Assembly: GCA_025716815.1 (NCBI GenBank)
Contig: JAIXMN010000010.1
Coordinates: forward strand, 1,025,889-1,089,888
Direction: 5' to 3'
From: Dichotomocladium elegans
Taxonomy: Eukaryota > Mucoromycota > Mucoromycetes > Mucorales > Lichtheimiaceae
Length of the DNA stretch: 64,000 bases
In this document: positions 36,400-48,985 of the stretch, one piece after another
Position numbering within the stretch: position 1 is the first letter of the stretch
Layout of the letters: every line of letters starts with the position of its first letter
Notes under the pieces: model-generated
Told to the model about the DNA's origin: nothing
What the model saw: only the letters and a program-made list of their open reading frames with translations
Databases searched by the model: none
Translations under genes and position numbers: made by a program

Positions 36400-36935
36400 G
36401 CTGTCGATAAGAAAAAAAAGAGCCTTGAATCCGAAAAGTGGAAACCTTTGTTCAAGGTGTGTTTTTATTTCTCCAGCAGAGAGAAAGGCATTCTCAAAAA
36501 GAGACCTGACCAATCAAATCCCGCCCAATGAAAAAATTTTCATCTGCTCTGTCTACCTTTTTTGTTTCCCAAATGTGTGTGTGTGTGTGTGCATCTGTCT
36601 AATACATCAGTCGATAGTACACTCTTTCGGGGAAGTAGATTCGCTCGGTGGCAAGGATCATTTGAAACTGGGAAGGTCTCTGTTATCAACGAGTATGGCA
36701 TACATGACTGATGGATTATATTGTTGACGGGAATCAGTTTCGTCTTGAAACTCGTAGCTCAAGTGCCTCATAACGAGGGATATATCCTTGCAGCGAAAAT
36801 AATATACACTAATCTGATCATGCCATAGCGTGGTTTTTCGAGCTGTTTTTTGGAAAGGTGTATGAGTGAGACTGTAGCTTCAAAATGGAGAAGGATCCTA
36901 GCAGAGACTTTCGAGAAACGGAAGACTAGCAATCC
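36400..36935. other. Intergenic with GT microsatellite
   Basis: This is the promoter side of the DUF3020 gene. A GT run lies near 36573-36592. No gene is visible. Confidence 0.55.
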
Positions 36936-37180
36936 ATGTGTTCGCCATGAAGAACACAAAAACCGCTATTGTTGACTGTATGGATGAGAATCCTGCCGTC
37001 GTCTTAGATCAAGTAATGAAGAAGTTGACGCATCTAAATCAGCTTTCTGTATTATTATGCATGGTCGAACAAAGCTACAACCGCAGTGGCTACCGTTTCC
37101 AAAACATGAGCCACAACAAGAACCATTTTCTGCTGAAGGCTTAATTAAATGCAACCTTAGCCTTCCTCAGCCTCCATCTA

Positions 37181-37201
37181 TGGTGCATTCTGCTTTAAAC
37201 C
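37181..37201. repeat. Left terminal inverted repeat
   Basis: It begins TGGTGCATTCTGCTTTAAAC and ends with one more C. It is perfectly complementary to 40310-40330. A further TGAAA block, one base inside the repeat, is also shared. Confidence 0.92.
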
Positions 37202-37267
37202 TTGAAACTTTATTTTGTTCCAAATTTTGGAAATATTTAAACGCCGAACGTTACATTATATATCCGA

Positions 37268-39511
37268 TTAATCGTGTAGACCAATTCGCCTATGGGATCG
37301 ATATTTCCGGCTTGTAAACTTCCTTACAGATTCATATGCTTCTTTTGAGTCATTGATTGTGTGGTATGCCTCAATGTATCTCCAACAACGCTTGTAAAAT
37401 CTACGGATTTTGGTACGGTCATTAGAGACCATATCCAGATATGTAGGAAGGTTGTTTGAGAGTGAGGCATAGGAATAATCACACTCCTTTCGAGCAATGG
37501 ACTTGGCAGCTCCCCAATACCGTTCGATCCAATTTGTTTCGCAGTGATACTTGGGATAGAGTTCAAAAATATGCCCGCTTTTCTCGACTGCTTCCTGCAT
37601 GAGGCTTTTTTCGTTACGGAAATCTGGCTGATGGGCAAGCATATGACTGGCACAACATGTACCGTCAGCATCTGTAAACTTCTTATCACACTTTAGATTC
37701 CATCGCTGATTTCTGGCCTATATATCGTATATGGGAGAAACGTTATAAGCGATACATACAGTATGTCACTGATACCTTACCTGATACTCATCCCAACGTC
37801 CTAAGCCACGCTCTTTGAGTATTGTGGATATACCCTTCATGTACCACACCCTCTTGGTCCTTGACTTCGATCTTATCTGCGATTGGATTACTCGGTGATA
37901 GTAAAAACTTTGTTCCACGCGTTCACCATCTCGTATGAACCACCCAGGTCTAACACGCTTGCTGTAATCTGGGCAATTTTCACCGAGTTCCTTGTCGTTC
38001 AGGTTAAATTTCGTTACCAGCCGTGCGTTAGGAGCATAGGCGGTATGGTTACTGGACTGGTCAAACAAGAACAAGGCCTGGCAATCTTCATGTAGAGCTT
38101 CAAAGAGTTTAACTGCGTCATTGCGGTATTGTGCGAAAAGATCGTTTGACGTCCAGTAACCTTCACGGTTGGCGCCGGCTTTAAAAAACGCCCTAGACGT
38201 CCAATTCCTCAGGCGCATTGTCCCATGGCAGGCGCATTGAAACTCGCTGACCATGATTGATCCGCCTGGTGACTTGCGTCGAAGAACGTTCTCGTCATTG
38301 AGTAACCACATATCCCCTCTGGAATCATTTGAATAAAAAGTGCATTCGTCATGTGTCACCATGACTAGTTTACGGATGCCAGGACCAAGCGCTGGTTCTA
38401 CTTCAATCTCTTCCTCTTCGCCAACAAAGGTCGACATGCGCTCCCTGTACTTTATCATTCGCGAAGCCCATAATTTTCGGTAATCAATAACGTCAGGGCG
38501 TTCGTGGCCGTCGAAATACACATCTTTTCCTTGCTTTCTGTAAGCATATCCCCAATCATGCAAATGGATTTGGATTTGGGAGAGGGACAGTCTCCCAGGA
38601 ACTCCAAGCTTCTCAGGGATCACAACGCGGTTGAGATGGAGCATCAGATCGGTGAGGTTTCGTTTTTGTGGCTTCCTCAATCTCATCCATTCCTTTGCTG
38701 CAAGCTGGATGTCTTCATCGTTCAGAAGGGATTGGCGTTTCGTGTGTTTTCCCTGCTGATGTTTTGAGATTGACCCGTGTTGTAGAAAATCATTTGCCCA
38801 ACTTCGGATGGCTTGGGGGCGGTAGTACTTTGATGGTGTATTCCATATAGTAAAAGCCGCCATCAAGGAAGCTTTCATTTTCTTTTCACCGCTTAGAAGG
38901 TAACCGAGGTAAAGATGCACGGCACGATATTTAGCGCGTTCATAATCTGGCATCTGATTTTCAATATGTGCTGCATTTATCTTTGGGGCCACAAGGGGGG
39001 CGATTCGCTCATAGGCAGCTGCATAATCGCTGATGGATGCTGATGTTCCCTCATCGTCGTCAGAAAGTTCCTCGTCAGTATCCTCAATAGATGGAGCTTC
39101 GCTTATTTCTTCATAAGCACCAGATGAGCTGGAACTGCGAAAATAATTGGTGATAACCGATCCATTCTTCTTGGCTGCTGCTAATGCCCTTTTCTTCCGG
39201 TTATATTGGGTAGTTCGACCAGTCCCAAAATATGGTCCACGTTGATCAACTAATGTTTTCGTGCACCACTTGATTGGGAATGTGATTGCAGGCGTCTCGC
39301 ATGAGGAAGAAATTTCTTCAGTCATCATCAGATCATTATCTGTCAGGTTATCAAGAAGGGCGAAGTCGTTTTCTTCCAGAATTGGGCTCGCGACTGTGCT
39401 TGATACCTCATGAGCGTTTGCTTCTTGAGCATCGCTGTTTGTCACAAAGCTTCCGTTCTCATTACGCTTTCGCTTTTTAGCAGCAGATTGGCTTTTCTTC
39501 GGCCGAGGCAT
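37268..39511 (-). CDS. DDE transposase (IS630/Tc1-like superfamily)
   Basis: Two exons, 39511-37781 and 37717-37268, join in phase 0 across a GTAAGG...TAG intron and give about 726 residues; an ATG-like upstream start would add 12. The N terminus is a basic, NLS-like stretch (MPRPKKSQSAAKKRKRNENG) with an acidic region behind it, then a probable helix-turn-helix (SWANDFLQHGSISKHQQGK). The catalytic core has the first Asp in VMVTHDECTFYSNDSRG, the second in ALFLFDQSSNH, and the Glu in KYHCETNWIERYWG, so a DDE triad is present. No internal stop was found, so the enzyme may be active. It cuts and pastes the surrounding 3.15-kb element at TA sites, by analogy with its superfamily. Confidence 0.85.
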
Positions 39512-40309
39512 GTTTTCGTTAGTGAGAGGAAAGAAAAGAGTTTGCAAATTACAGTCGGAAAGATTGCTACTGCCTAGATCTTACTGAGCAATCAGGCGCC
39601 GACTGCTAATTGACACAGGAACACTTGCCTCAGCCCCCTGATGAGATTTCGGCACCAATCACACTGTTGTATCCTCGACTATATTCTTCTTTAACAGGCA
39701 GTATCGCGTAATTGCGCGGAATAACTAGTATTTTTCTTTATCTTCTAGCGCCATCAGCATATCTACTGCCGCTGTAAACAGAATTCATAACTTGTATCCT
39801 GGATTTGTGTCGTTGTGCATGATGGACATCACATATCAACCCTTTTATTTGATTCACTGGTTAGGGAAATCACTTACGTGATTACTACATCCACACCACT
39901 AGAGTGAATGCTTTGATAGATATTTCTTACAAATAGGCCAGGTTTAATACTTAATAAATACAACTCTGGTCAAGATTCGCACTATTGACATTCTCCCCTT
40001 TTTTAATTGGTGTCCTCCGCATGTTACACAAAGTGTCTTGATGTAACACACTGCTTGATCAACATAAGTTGATCCATCGTAAGGGACATCTTGTTTCAAA
40101 TCTGATGGCCCACAGCTTAAATTTCATTTCCCGACACTTTTTCAAAAGCTTATAACTTTTTGTTCCATTAATGAGTCGCATAATCCATTCCATAAATACC
40201 GTTTATTGGAAGTGATAAACCATTTATTTTGGTGTAGAAATGCGTTAAAAGTAGTTTGTAATATTTTATAGAGGTTTGAACTTTGAGGGCGGACTCTAAA
40301 TATTTTCAT

Positions 40310-40330
40310 GGTTTAAAGCAGAATGCACCA
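40310..40330. repeat. Right terminal inverted repeat
   Basis: Perfect inverse of 37181-37201, ending GCAGAATGCACCA and followed by TA. Confidence 0.92.
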
Positions 40331-40560
40331 TAATAAAAAGAAAAAGCGGGGAGATGCCATTGAGCGTGTGAGCAAAGGAACGGCTACAGAGCACTATGTT
40401 AGCTTTCTGAAAACACAATCAAGAGATTGTTGGGTATTCTCATAAATGCTTGCACACATGCCATTATTGTCAAGCGCTCTGAGGAAGTTCTTCTTTCACG
40501 CATCAATGAGAGAAAGAAAACTATATGGTGAACGATAAAAGAAATACGCAAGAAACAGCC

Positions 40561-41873
40561 CAAGGCAGGTTAAACGCGTAAATAATTCGGTTGCATCCAT
40601 TTCAATCAGAAAATAAGGACTTTACCAAGAGTATCCCCACAATATGTCCTGATCACCAAGCTAAACAACACTGATGAATGTACTTTTTAGTCATCTTCCT
40701 GTCTTCCTCAAAAAAAATAAGCTTTTTCGAAGCGGGAATGGGCCCTTACTTTCGTTACGGTTCATATGTACCTTATGGAATCCCGTTACAGTATATCCCT
40801 AAATATTTGGAATGTATCCCTTTACTTCTCAGTACATTAGCAAGATCACTGGCACACTGTTTTGGATCTATAGTATCTGTCTCGTCCGTATAATAGCGTT
40901 AGTACTTTTTTTTTCGTGATAAACACTGGAGCAAGATACGTGAAGACTCTCGGAACAGGGGTATGATATTTTTAACGGTTTTTTTATTCTTCTAGGCCAT
41001 CCATCAGCAAACCCTCGACAGTATATTCACTTGTTGGATCGCCAAGTGCGTAGAAAGACTGCCTGGGATACACCTCCTCTAGTCCATCCAGAACAATAAG
41101 CGATACATGCCTGATTTAAGGTATGATACCACGTTGTGTACGCTATGCTGCTGATGAATGACCTATATCCATGCAACAAAGTATGCGGCGCCTGGGCCCG
41201 ATACTAGATGTCATCGAGTCAATTATCTTATATCCTCAAGCTAATGTTACCGTCTTCTCTCACCTCAATCCTGACACTTATTGTCATTATCGGCGTATGA
41301 CGCATGTACTCGTCAACCTGCAATGACTAAGCAGGACCAGGAAGGAAGACACGCATACAGTTATACTTTGCAGATTTTATCGGTGGTATTTGACACACAG
41401 CATCATCGCCCGCAGCGATAGAACGATCATCTGTTAGATAAATTCCCTAAAATGCAATGAAAGCATGTAAAATAAAAATCATCACCAAATGCTCATTTTG
41501 GGTTTCGCACTGTGAGGTATTTACGTATCATCACATTCTGTACACCACCATAGTACCGCAGTCGCGATATCCGCAAGTGAATAAAAACCGGGAGCCAATA
41601 TTTCCATTATGCATAAGAAGTAATCAAGCCATATATGGAGACTTGCTGAGATTATCCCCGACGGTCGTCCTTTCGACCTTTATACAGCAGTTAGACGCTG
41701 CAATCACCCCCAATGGGTACCAAGATGGATTCTTTACTATCTGTGGATTTCGGCAAGCTGTTCGAGTTGGCCGTAGAAGGCCACAGAAAACGCAAGAACC
41801 ACAATCTTCCAAGTTGGAGTCAACCATATTCAAGAAGTATAAAGCAGATAGGTCAATGGAACAAAGCCCGCAT
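40561..41873. other. Intergenic, 1.3 kb, no gene seen
   Basis: Frames of 70-170 codons (40678-40893 and 41457-41972) show no known motif. The second overlaps the end of gene B on the other strand and is not called. Confidence 0.5.
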
Positions 41874-44800
41874 TTATTTTTTTACAATATGTTCCTCCTC
41901 TGCCTCATCATCTTCACGAGACCGCTTGCTGCTGCTTCCGTTGTCGCTGCTTGCCGCCTGTCGTTGCAATAAATTGCGTAAGTATGTCAGTATTGTTTGT
42001 AAGATCCGTGGCTTACCTCTTTCCTTATCGACTCTTTTATTCGATAGAGGACCTTAGTATATTTGCCCTATAGAAAGCGCCGTAGCGTTAGTAGTCGGTA
42101 AAGGCATCTTCTGCAAACATGCCTTTAGTTCGTCGAACTCTTTTGTCAGATTAGCTTGCGACTGCTGTAATTCTCGGTTCTTCTCATTGAGTCCCTCAAC
42201 AGTCTCTTTCAAACTCGTATGCTGTCATATATTGTAATCGAGGTTAGTCCCAGAAAAAGAGCACACTTGATCAGTCATCATTGTTACCTCTTCTTTTTTC
42301 GCATTCAGTTCAGCCTTGGTCGCTGTTAGCTTTGCCGTCAGTTGGCTAGCAAACGTTTGATATTTATGTAACTATGAATCATCCATAAGTTGATAGGAAA
42401 CACCAGTCTTTTCCTATATTCTTTACGATCTACGTGCCTGTCTTTTCATGTTATTTAATTCGTTTAAGGTTTCCTTTTCTTTAGCAGATTCGCCCGTTTT
42501 TGCGTCGGCAGTGTGTTTTTCATCTTGCGCTGTAATCAACGATACCTTTACTGGCACGTTTTCTTCCTGCACTGTCTGGGTTTCCGCAGGGTCGGATTTC
42601 TGTATATAACATCGTTCTGAGTCAGCGACTGCATATCACCCTCTTAACATTATTCTATCCCTTACAATGAACTTAGAAAGCAACCCTGATGATCGTGTAG
42701 TCCACTCTTTTTTGGCACGCTCCAGTAGTTGAACGGTGTCGCCATGCATTTTAAGCTCAGCTTCCAAAGAGTTAATCCGAGCTACAAGATGGAAGGGATG
42801 ATGAGCCTCATAAAAACGGCTAGTAAGATTCATAGTTACCGTGACATTTTTCGAGTTCGGTTTGCTTTGCACAAAGCTGAGTGTTAAGCGTTTTCGTTTG
42901 ATTTTCGAGATCGGCGCACATTAGTTGCAACTTCTCATATTCAACTCGATTATCAGAAACAGCAGACGTTGCAAGCATCGACGCATATTTGTCTTCGAGT
43001 TCCTGGTTTTCTTTCTGGAGACGCTCGATTTCTTCATGCATATTTTTCATCTTCTTGTTGATGTGCTCCACGTAACTCTTATCATTTTCGGATTGATCGA
43101 GCGCTGCCTTCCATTGAGAGTAAAACTGGTCGTTCTCAGCAGTAAGCGTGGATAGAGCTTCGCGCAATTGGACAATTGTTCTGTTTGCTAATTCTGCAAT
43201 ATCATTCGCGTCCGATGCCATCCCTGAAAGCTGCCTTTCTGTAAGGCTGGTCAACGTATCTTCATGAATCTGGGTTAATTTGGAAAACTGCTCTTTCGTG
43301 CTAGCAAGACTGAAAACCATAATTCGAATCAGTAACATTACTTATACTCAAACATTATCCAACCTACTTTTTTTGCAGATTTTCTTCGATTATTGCCCAT
43401 TGCTCCTTCTCCTTGATCAACTGGAGTTCAGCATTCCTCAATCTTCCCTCAGTATTAAACATGGCAACCCGGATATTTCCGAGCTCGCTGTTCCGCTCGC
43501 TGATTTTCTGTTCGAGGGAGGCAATGATCTCGCGATCAAGCGCATGCTGCTTTTGTCCTTGCTCAATGGAACCCTTCAGCTCATGGACTTGCGCCCCAAG
43601 GGCTTCTGCAATTTCTCTGCTAGACTGGAGATCGGCTGTCAAATCTTCCTTTGTTTGTGTCAGAGCTTCGCAGGTAGATCTCATCGCCTCTAGTTTCATC
43701 GTCCATCTCTGTTCTGATTCAAATAGCCCTTTCTTCAGCATATCGTTCTCCTGGATTGCTGCTTGGGCCTCCCGTAGACTGTTATCCCGTTCCTGGATGT
43801 CGGTGTGGGCGCGTTCGAGATTCTCACGTAGGTTCATGGTCGTCCTGTCATATTCTTGCTTCAACTGGATGATTTCTTCATTGACTGCATGATATCGTTG
43901 TTTATATTCCACTAGCTGTGTCATGACCTCGTTCTGATCAGCCTCACCGGACATATCTATGTCCATTGGATGTGATGCGGTGGAGCTCTTCAGAAGCTCA
44001 GCATTCTCAGCTTTGATATTATCTAGCACTTTGGTGAGGTTTTCATATTCATTCTTCACTTCGATCAGCTCGTGTTGAAGTTGCTTGTTCCGTTCAATCC
44101 AGTGTTGTTGCTCAGTAAGCTTTGCGGTTTGAGTTGATTTGCGCGCCTCCTCCAGATCTTGCTTGTATTTGGCGATCTCGTCTGCTTGTCTTTTAATCTG
44201 TCCCTTCATACTTGTCACTAGTTCGTCAATTGTGTCCCTCTTACTCCACGCATCGTCGTGCTGCTCTTGTATTAGCGTTCGGAGCTTCTCTTCTTCTACT
44301 TTCATAGAACTATACTGTGACTTCAGGGTATCATACAGCTGTTGCTGGTACTCCAATTGCGTTTCGATCGAGGTTTTTTGTTGATGAAGAGTAGCCCGTG
44401 CGTGTTGCTCTGATGTGAGGTCTGCTTGAAGCTGTTGGATTACAGCTGCTTGGTCCAAAAGTTGGGTTTGTGCAGTCTGAACATGGTCTGTTAGATTTTG
44501 AATCTCCAACTTCGCCGACTGAAGATCAATGGTCAGACGGCTGGCCTCTTCGGCCAACTGCTTCGCACGAGTTCTGGTTTGTTCATATTCAGACCGCGCT
44601 TCCTTGACAACTTCCTCAGCTTCTGCAACTCTGGCCTGAATACGCCCGATTTCTTCTGAGGCTTCAGTACGCTCGCTCTTCATCTCGTTCTCCATTGTAA
44701 CCAGCTTTTCCTTGCATACTTCAAGCTCGCGTTGAAGTTCCAAATTGACAGCACGAGATGTCATCCGGACATGGTCTGCTACCACTTTTTTGAGTGTGTC

Positions 44801-46922
44801 CCTTTCGTTGGTCACCTCTTGAATACTGGATTACAATTTTAAATGAGAATACGAACAAATCAACCATTTCTTCCCAAATTACCTCGTCTCCAGTATCTCT
44901 ATTTGTCGAGTAACTGAGTTTAGTTTGTCGTTGTAGGACTGTTTTTCTTTCGAATGTTGTTCTTGAAGATCATGATAAGATTGCTTGAGTTGGTTTAACT
45001 CATTAAGTCGGTTATCCAAGTTGTGGCGTAGTTCAGCTGCGATGTTTAGAAGTTCTTGGTTCCTTTTCTGTAGTTCATCGACATCACGAAATACTATCTT
45101 CTCATGAGCCTCTGTTGGAGTAATCGAAATATAACTAGCGAGGTCATTGCATTCATCGATCCCTGGAGGTAGAATCTCGTTCCGACACTGTACATCACGG
45201 ATGAGATATCTGAACTGGTATGTGGTGTTTCGAAGAGAACGGTCAAGCTCTTCGTTACTTTGGGTAAGGGTGGCCATTTTTTGCTGCAGTTCCTCAATCT
45301 GAGCAGTCCTTTTTGTCAGATAATGCAATAGTTTTGGATCATTTCAGTACTAACCTTTTCTTTTGACTGGTGATTCGCTGCTTTTAAATGACTGGCTTGG
45401 TCACGTAGCGAAGCGTTCTCTGTTTGAAGTTCAGAGCAATGCGACTTCACTACCCGATCCTGATCACGCAAAGTGTGAACTTCTTTCACAAGATCATCAT
45501 TCATCGATTTCAAGCTCTTGTTTTCGATTAAAGTCCTCGTGTGTTTCTCCCGTAAATCAAAGAAATCTTCATACACCTCCTCCCAGTCTTTGTTGGTCGA
45601 CCGCTCATACTGGGATATGAGTGTTGTAATATAGTCAGCACGCTCTTCTGATACTTCAAATTCACTCGGATCCTTCGCAATCGATCGTAAGCGGTTTAAG
45701 GCGACATGAAGTCGACTCTCGCATTCGGTATATGCCTGCTTAAGGGTATCAAGCTCATCTTCCAAGTTCCTTTGAGTGTCTTGAGCAGAAAGCTTCGTTT
45801 CTTCAAGAGTAGCTTTAACTTGCTCTAGCTCCTCCTTAGAGCATGCAGCGGACCGTTTATAAGTTTCGACTGAGCTGTTATATAGTGCTTTCATCTTGTT
45901 GAACTGATCATGCAATCTATCGCGTCCCCGCCTGGCCTCCTCAAATTGGTGCGTCGCCATATCAGCACGGCTAGAGTTATCTTGTACCTGCAGTAGCAGC
46001 TCAGTAATTCTGGATCGAAGAGTGTCATTTTCTCTAGCGATGGCATCTTTTTCGGTGATAAGCTGGTATGAGTGATTGCGCTATGAGATGGTGTAGTATA
46101 TATAAAAATAAGTTAAAAAGAGGGGTTACTTTTTTCTTTCGAGAGAAAATGAGACACTTACGTGAGATTCCTCAAGCTGTCTGTTTTTCTCTTGTGTATC
46201 CCTCAAGCTCTTGCACATGTTGTCGTTCTGGGTTACAAGACTTTTTATTCGATCCTCGAGATTCTTTATCAAGCCCTGCAAATCGAAAGAATGAGCTACT
46301 TTCCGCATGCTAACTAACCAGATTTCCCCATATACCTTATTCTGTATTTCCCTTATTGTTGCTTGTTCGTAATTGGATGTTAATTCTGACAGCTTGGAAT
46401 CCAACTTTCGGTTGTTGCTGTACAAGATCTTGTTTCGATCTACGAACACTTAATAAGCTGATATGCCCGCTATTCATACAGAAAATGCTGTCTCACCTTT
46501 TGAAGCGATTAACTCTTTCCGAATAGCCGCAACGCGTCCAAGAAGATTTTGATTTTCAATTTGCTTGCTTTCGGAAGCCTGTTCCATTTTGCGACGGGCA
46601 TCCTCTTCTTTGGCAACAATAGATTTTGCGAGCATGAGCTCGGATCGTGCAATCTGTAACTCTTTTTCTGTTTCGGCATGAATCAATAGGTGAGCAAAAC
46701 ATGACCATTGACGCGGGGAAAATGCGAAAGGACGGTGCAGAACATACTCAAAGTCTCTCTTTCTTCCATTACTATTGAGTGGGAATTTTGAAGCTGTGTG
46801 TGTTCTGAGAGCAGAGCTTCATAGCTCAATTCTGTGGAAGCAACAATTAATACGAGACAGTTGCAGTTAAAGCTCTTATACTTGCCTCTCTGCATGCTGA
46901 GGGCATCAGCCAGCGTCGCCAT
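41874..46922 (-). CDS. TPR/Mlp-like nuclear-basket coiled-coil protein (gene B)
   Basis: About 15 exons run from an ATG at 46922 (MATLADALSMQR) to a stop at 41874. The product is nearly all coiled coil, roughly 1400 residues by estimate. The block ITPTEAHEKIVFRDVDELQK followed by RNQELLNIAAEL matches the 'HLVxFRxIxELQxxNxxLL' motif of TPR and yeast Mlp1/2, nucleoporins of the nuclear basket that act in mRNA export and quality control. The long exon 44815-43364 and the next (43338-42840, SLASTKEQFSKLTQIHEDTL) continue the rod. The C terminus is short, charged and Ser-rich (SSDNGSSSKRSREDDEAEEE), with a possible NLS and no membrane helix. The first intron (donor at 46885) starts GC. The protein is shorter than yeast Mlp1 (1875). 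This copy is the likely parent of the 5' part of gene A and of C. Confidence 0.78.
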
Positions 46923-47925
46923 TGTGGAGAAAGTGTGATAATACTGTAAGAAAACGTCAATGAACGAAAAAATATGCACTTATTTTAGCTCGTTTCGGAG
47001 TGTAGAATCGTCTCACCAGTCAGACACGCGCGGTCACCTCAACCATGCCTGAAGATTTTACGTTGACTTGCATAGTCGCGGTGCGATATTGAAATTAAAA
47101 TAATATCCACCTATGTGAGCTATCAACCGATGTTTAGTACTGAGAGTCCCTCCGATAATGAGCGGGTTTATACAGATACACACCCGTATTTATTTTTTTC
47201 TGGTGAGTTCATTACTTTCGAGTCCCACGACATATTATTATTATCTGTCTATTACCCATCCACCCCACGGACAGAGCTTATTTATGGCTTTTAATAGCCA
47301 AGAATCTTACAAAGATCTTTCTACAATATTGGTCGCAATTAACGATTCTCATCTTCCACTTTTACGTTAAAAAACGGGACTCTGACTGACGGTTGTATGA
47401 CAAGTGAGACCGCGATCCCCATATCTATGTCGAATATTATAAAAATGACAACTATGTTCTTCTTTTCTTCCTGTATGATGAATTACAGGGTGTTTCTATT
47501 ATGCGATCGGACAACTAGATATAACCAATGACAGGAGCTGAAGGGTTGTGTAAGGAGGGTGTTTTCCATTAAGTGAGATACTATTTTATTCAAAAAGATC
47601 CAAGTTTGATAGGTTCCTAAAGTCATTTTCTCATTCTTAACTCCCTGATTATGGATAAGTTTAAGTCTTATGGAAAGTTTCAACATAACGAACAGTTAAA
47701 GGTTTTAATCGCGCCAGGAGCGTCCATGAGAATCGTGGTTACGATACACGTTGGAGTTTAAATATCGTATCTGATGTACAAACTTATCCATCCCCACCAA
47801 CAAAAAGCATGACGGTTCAGGAGTAGCTAATGGCTTGACATGTGCCAGAATATACGCCAAACTTACGCCACAACACGAGAGTCCTCTTCTTGTCCTTGGT
47901 CTCTTGTCTCCTACATAGCGTCATT
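46923..47925. other. Upstream region of gene B, no gene seen
   Basis: The first 100 bases share the TTTTAGCTCGTTTCGGAGTG block with the upstream region of gene A. The rest is AT-rich without a supported gene. Confidence 0.5.
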
Positions 47926-48400
47926 TCTTGTTAATATGTTACATCGGCGCTACCGACCAATGTGCTCTTGGACCTTGTACCATTATCCTCATCTACAAAC
48001 TCAATTCCAGCTTCTAGGAACAAGTTGCATGCATTACTGCATTCATATATATTGGCGTGTAAAGGTGGTCGGGCTGCGACTTGGACAAAGTAGGAATGCT
48101 GCAATGCCCATCGCTGAGCATAAAAAACATGTATTGCTTGTTGTTTCGCAATAGCACATGCGCTCAAGTACTTCTCAATATCAACTTGAAAAATCTGAAT
48201 TTGTCTTGACACATAAGTTATGTATCTGCGCGTGGCAGCAAGGTCGGAGTTGCCGTTGCAAGATAAACTACATCAGGTACGTTGTGTAGGAATAAAGAAA
48301 TTGAAGAGAGTATATCTCCTCATGAAAGACCTAAACCATACGCTGGAGCTCTTTCAGAATGAATGTGTATGAACGGAAATGAGACACAAGTTAAAAAGCA
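47926..48400 (-). pseudogene. Tc1/IS630-type transposase remnant (N-terminal part)
   Basis: The minus strand shows AQRWALQHSYF, the helix-turn-helix block seen as AQRWALQYKKG in the copy at 12060-13368, then decays. The stretch upstream (48180-48400) keeps nucleotide similarity to 13030-13250 but no open frame. Confidence 0.6.
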
Positions 48401-48985
48401 TATTCGGCTTTTGGATCGGAAAATCAATTCGTAGTCACGTGATTTATGAACTTGGCATTAAGATGTGCTCGCGTATTTCGCCGTCTGAATGCCACCTTTG
48501 CTTTGTCATCATGCGTAAAGATTTTTGGGCAAAACCCTACCTTATTTTTTGATCATGCGCCTTGAGAACTGTTTGGACATGACTATTAGCACATGCATGA
48601 GATCCTGTAAAGGTTCAATCGTCCTCATCGATATGGTCATTAAAGGTTTCTCTCTAGACGTGATTCCTTGTAACCTTATAACTTCTGAATTAGAATGCAT
48701 GCGCACAAGATCCAGGCAATCACGCCTTCTATTTTTGTAGTGCTGCAACTACAGCAGTGGCGACCCACGAATTTGGTTTTTGAAAATAAGTGTACCTTAA
48801 GTAATTTAAACAGATCTACAGTAACTATCAGTCTTTTTATAAGAAAAAGCTAGGTTGGTGCCAAGTGAATGCAAAAATAAAGTGGAAGATCGGCTTGTAT
48901 ATACATCATGCTAAAAGAAAATACACGCTATTTTTTTTCAGGAAAGAAAGCAGAAGATGATGAGGGGAATAAGAGGCAGTAGTGA
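48401..48985. other. Intergenic, repeat-derived
   Basis: The block at 48507-48535 matches 13363-13395. The rest is AT-rich and holds the 3' flank of SKN7. No gene is seen. Confidence 0.5.

Larger units (their letters stand above)
37181..40330 (-). mobile_element. Complete-looking DDE transposon with TA target duplication
   Basis: A 3150-bp element is bounded by perfect 21-bp inverted repeats (37181-37201 and 40310-40330) and flanked on both sides by TA (37179-37180 and 40331-40332), the target duplication typical of the Tc1/mariner/IS630 group. It contains one two-exon transposase gene on the minus strand and about 800 bases of non-coding DNA on the promoter side. The insertion site in an older transposase is clean, which confirms both ends. 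Confidence 0.88.
36936..40560 (+). pseudogene. Tc1/IS630-type transposase remnant split by a younger transposon
   Basis: Left of the insertion (36936-37180) decayed frames show IVDCMDENPAVVLDQVM and, near the junction, LIKCNLSLPQPPS. Right of it (40331 on) the reading resumes as N-KKKKRGDAIERVSKGTATEH, then YVSFL. Removing 37181-40330 and one TA joins the two halves in frame across LPQPPS-N-KKKKR, which is the normal order in this transposase family. Stops and frameshifts elsewhere show the old element was already dead or has died since. Confidence 0.8.
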
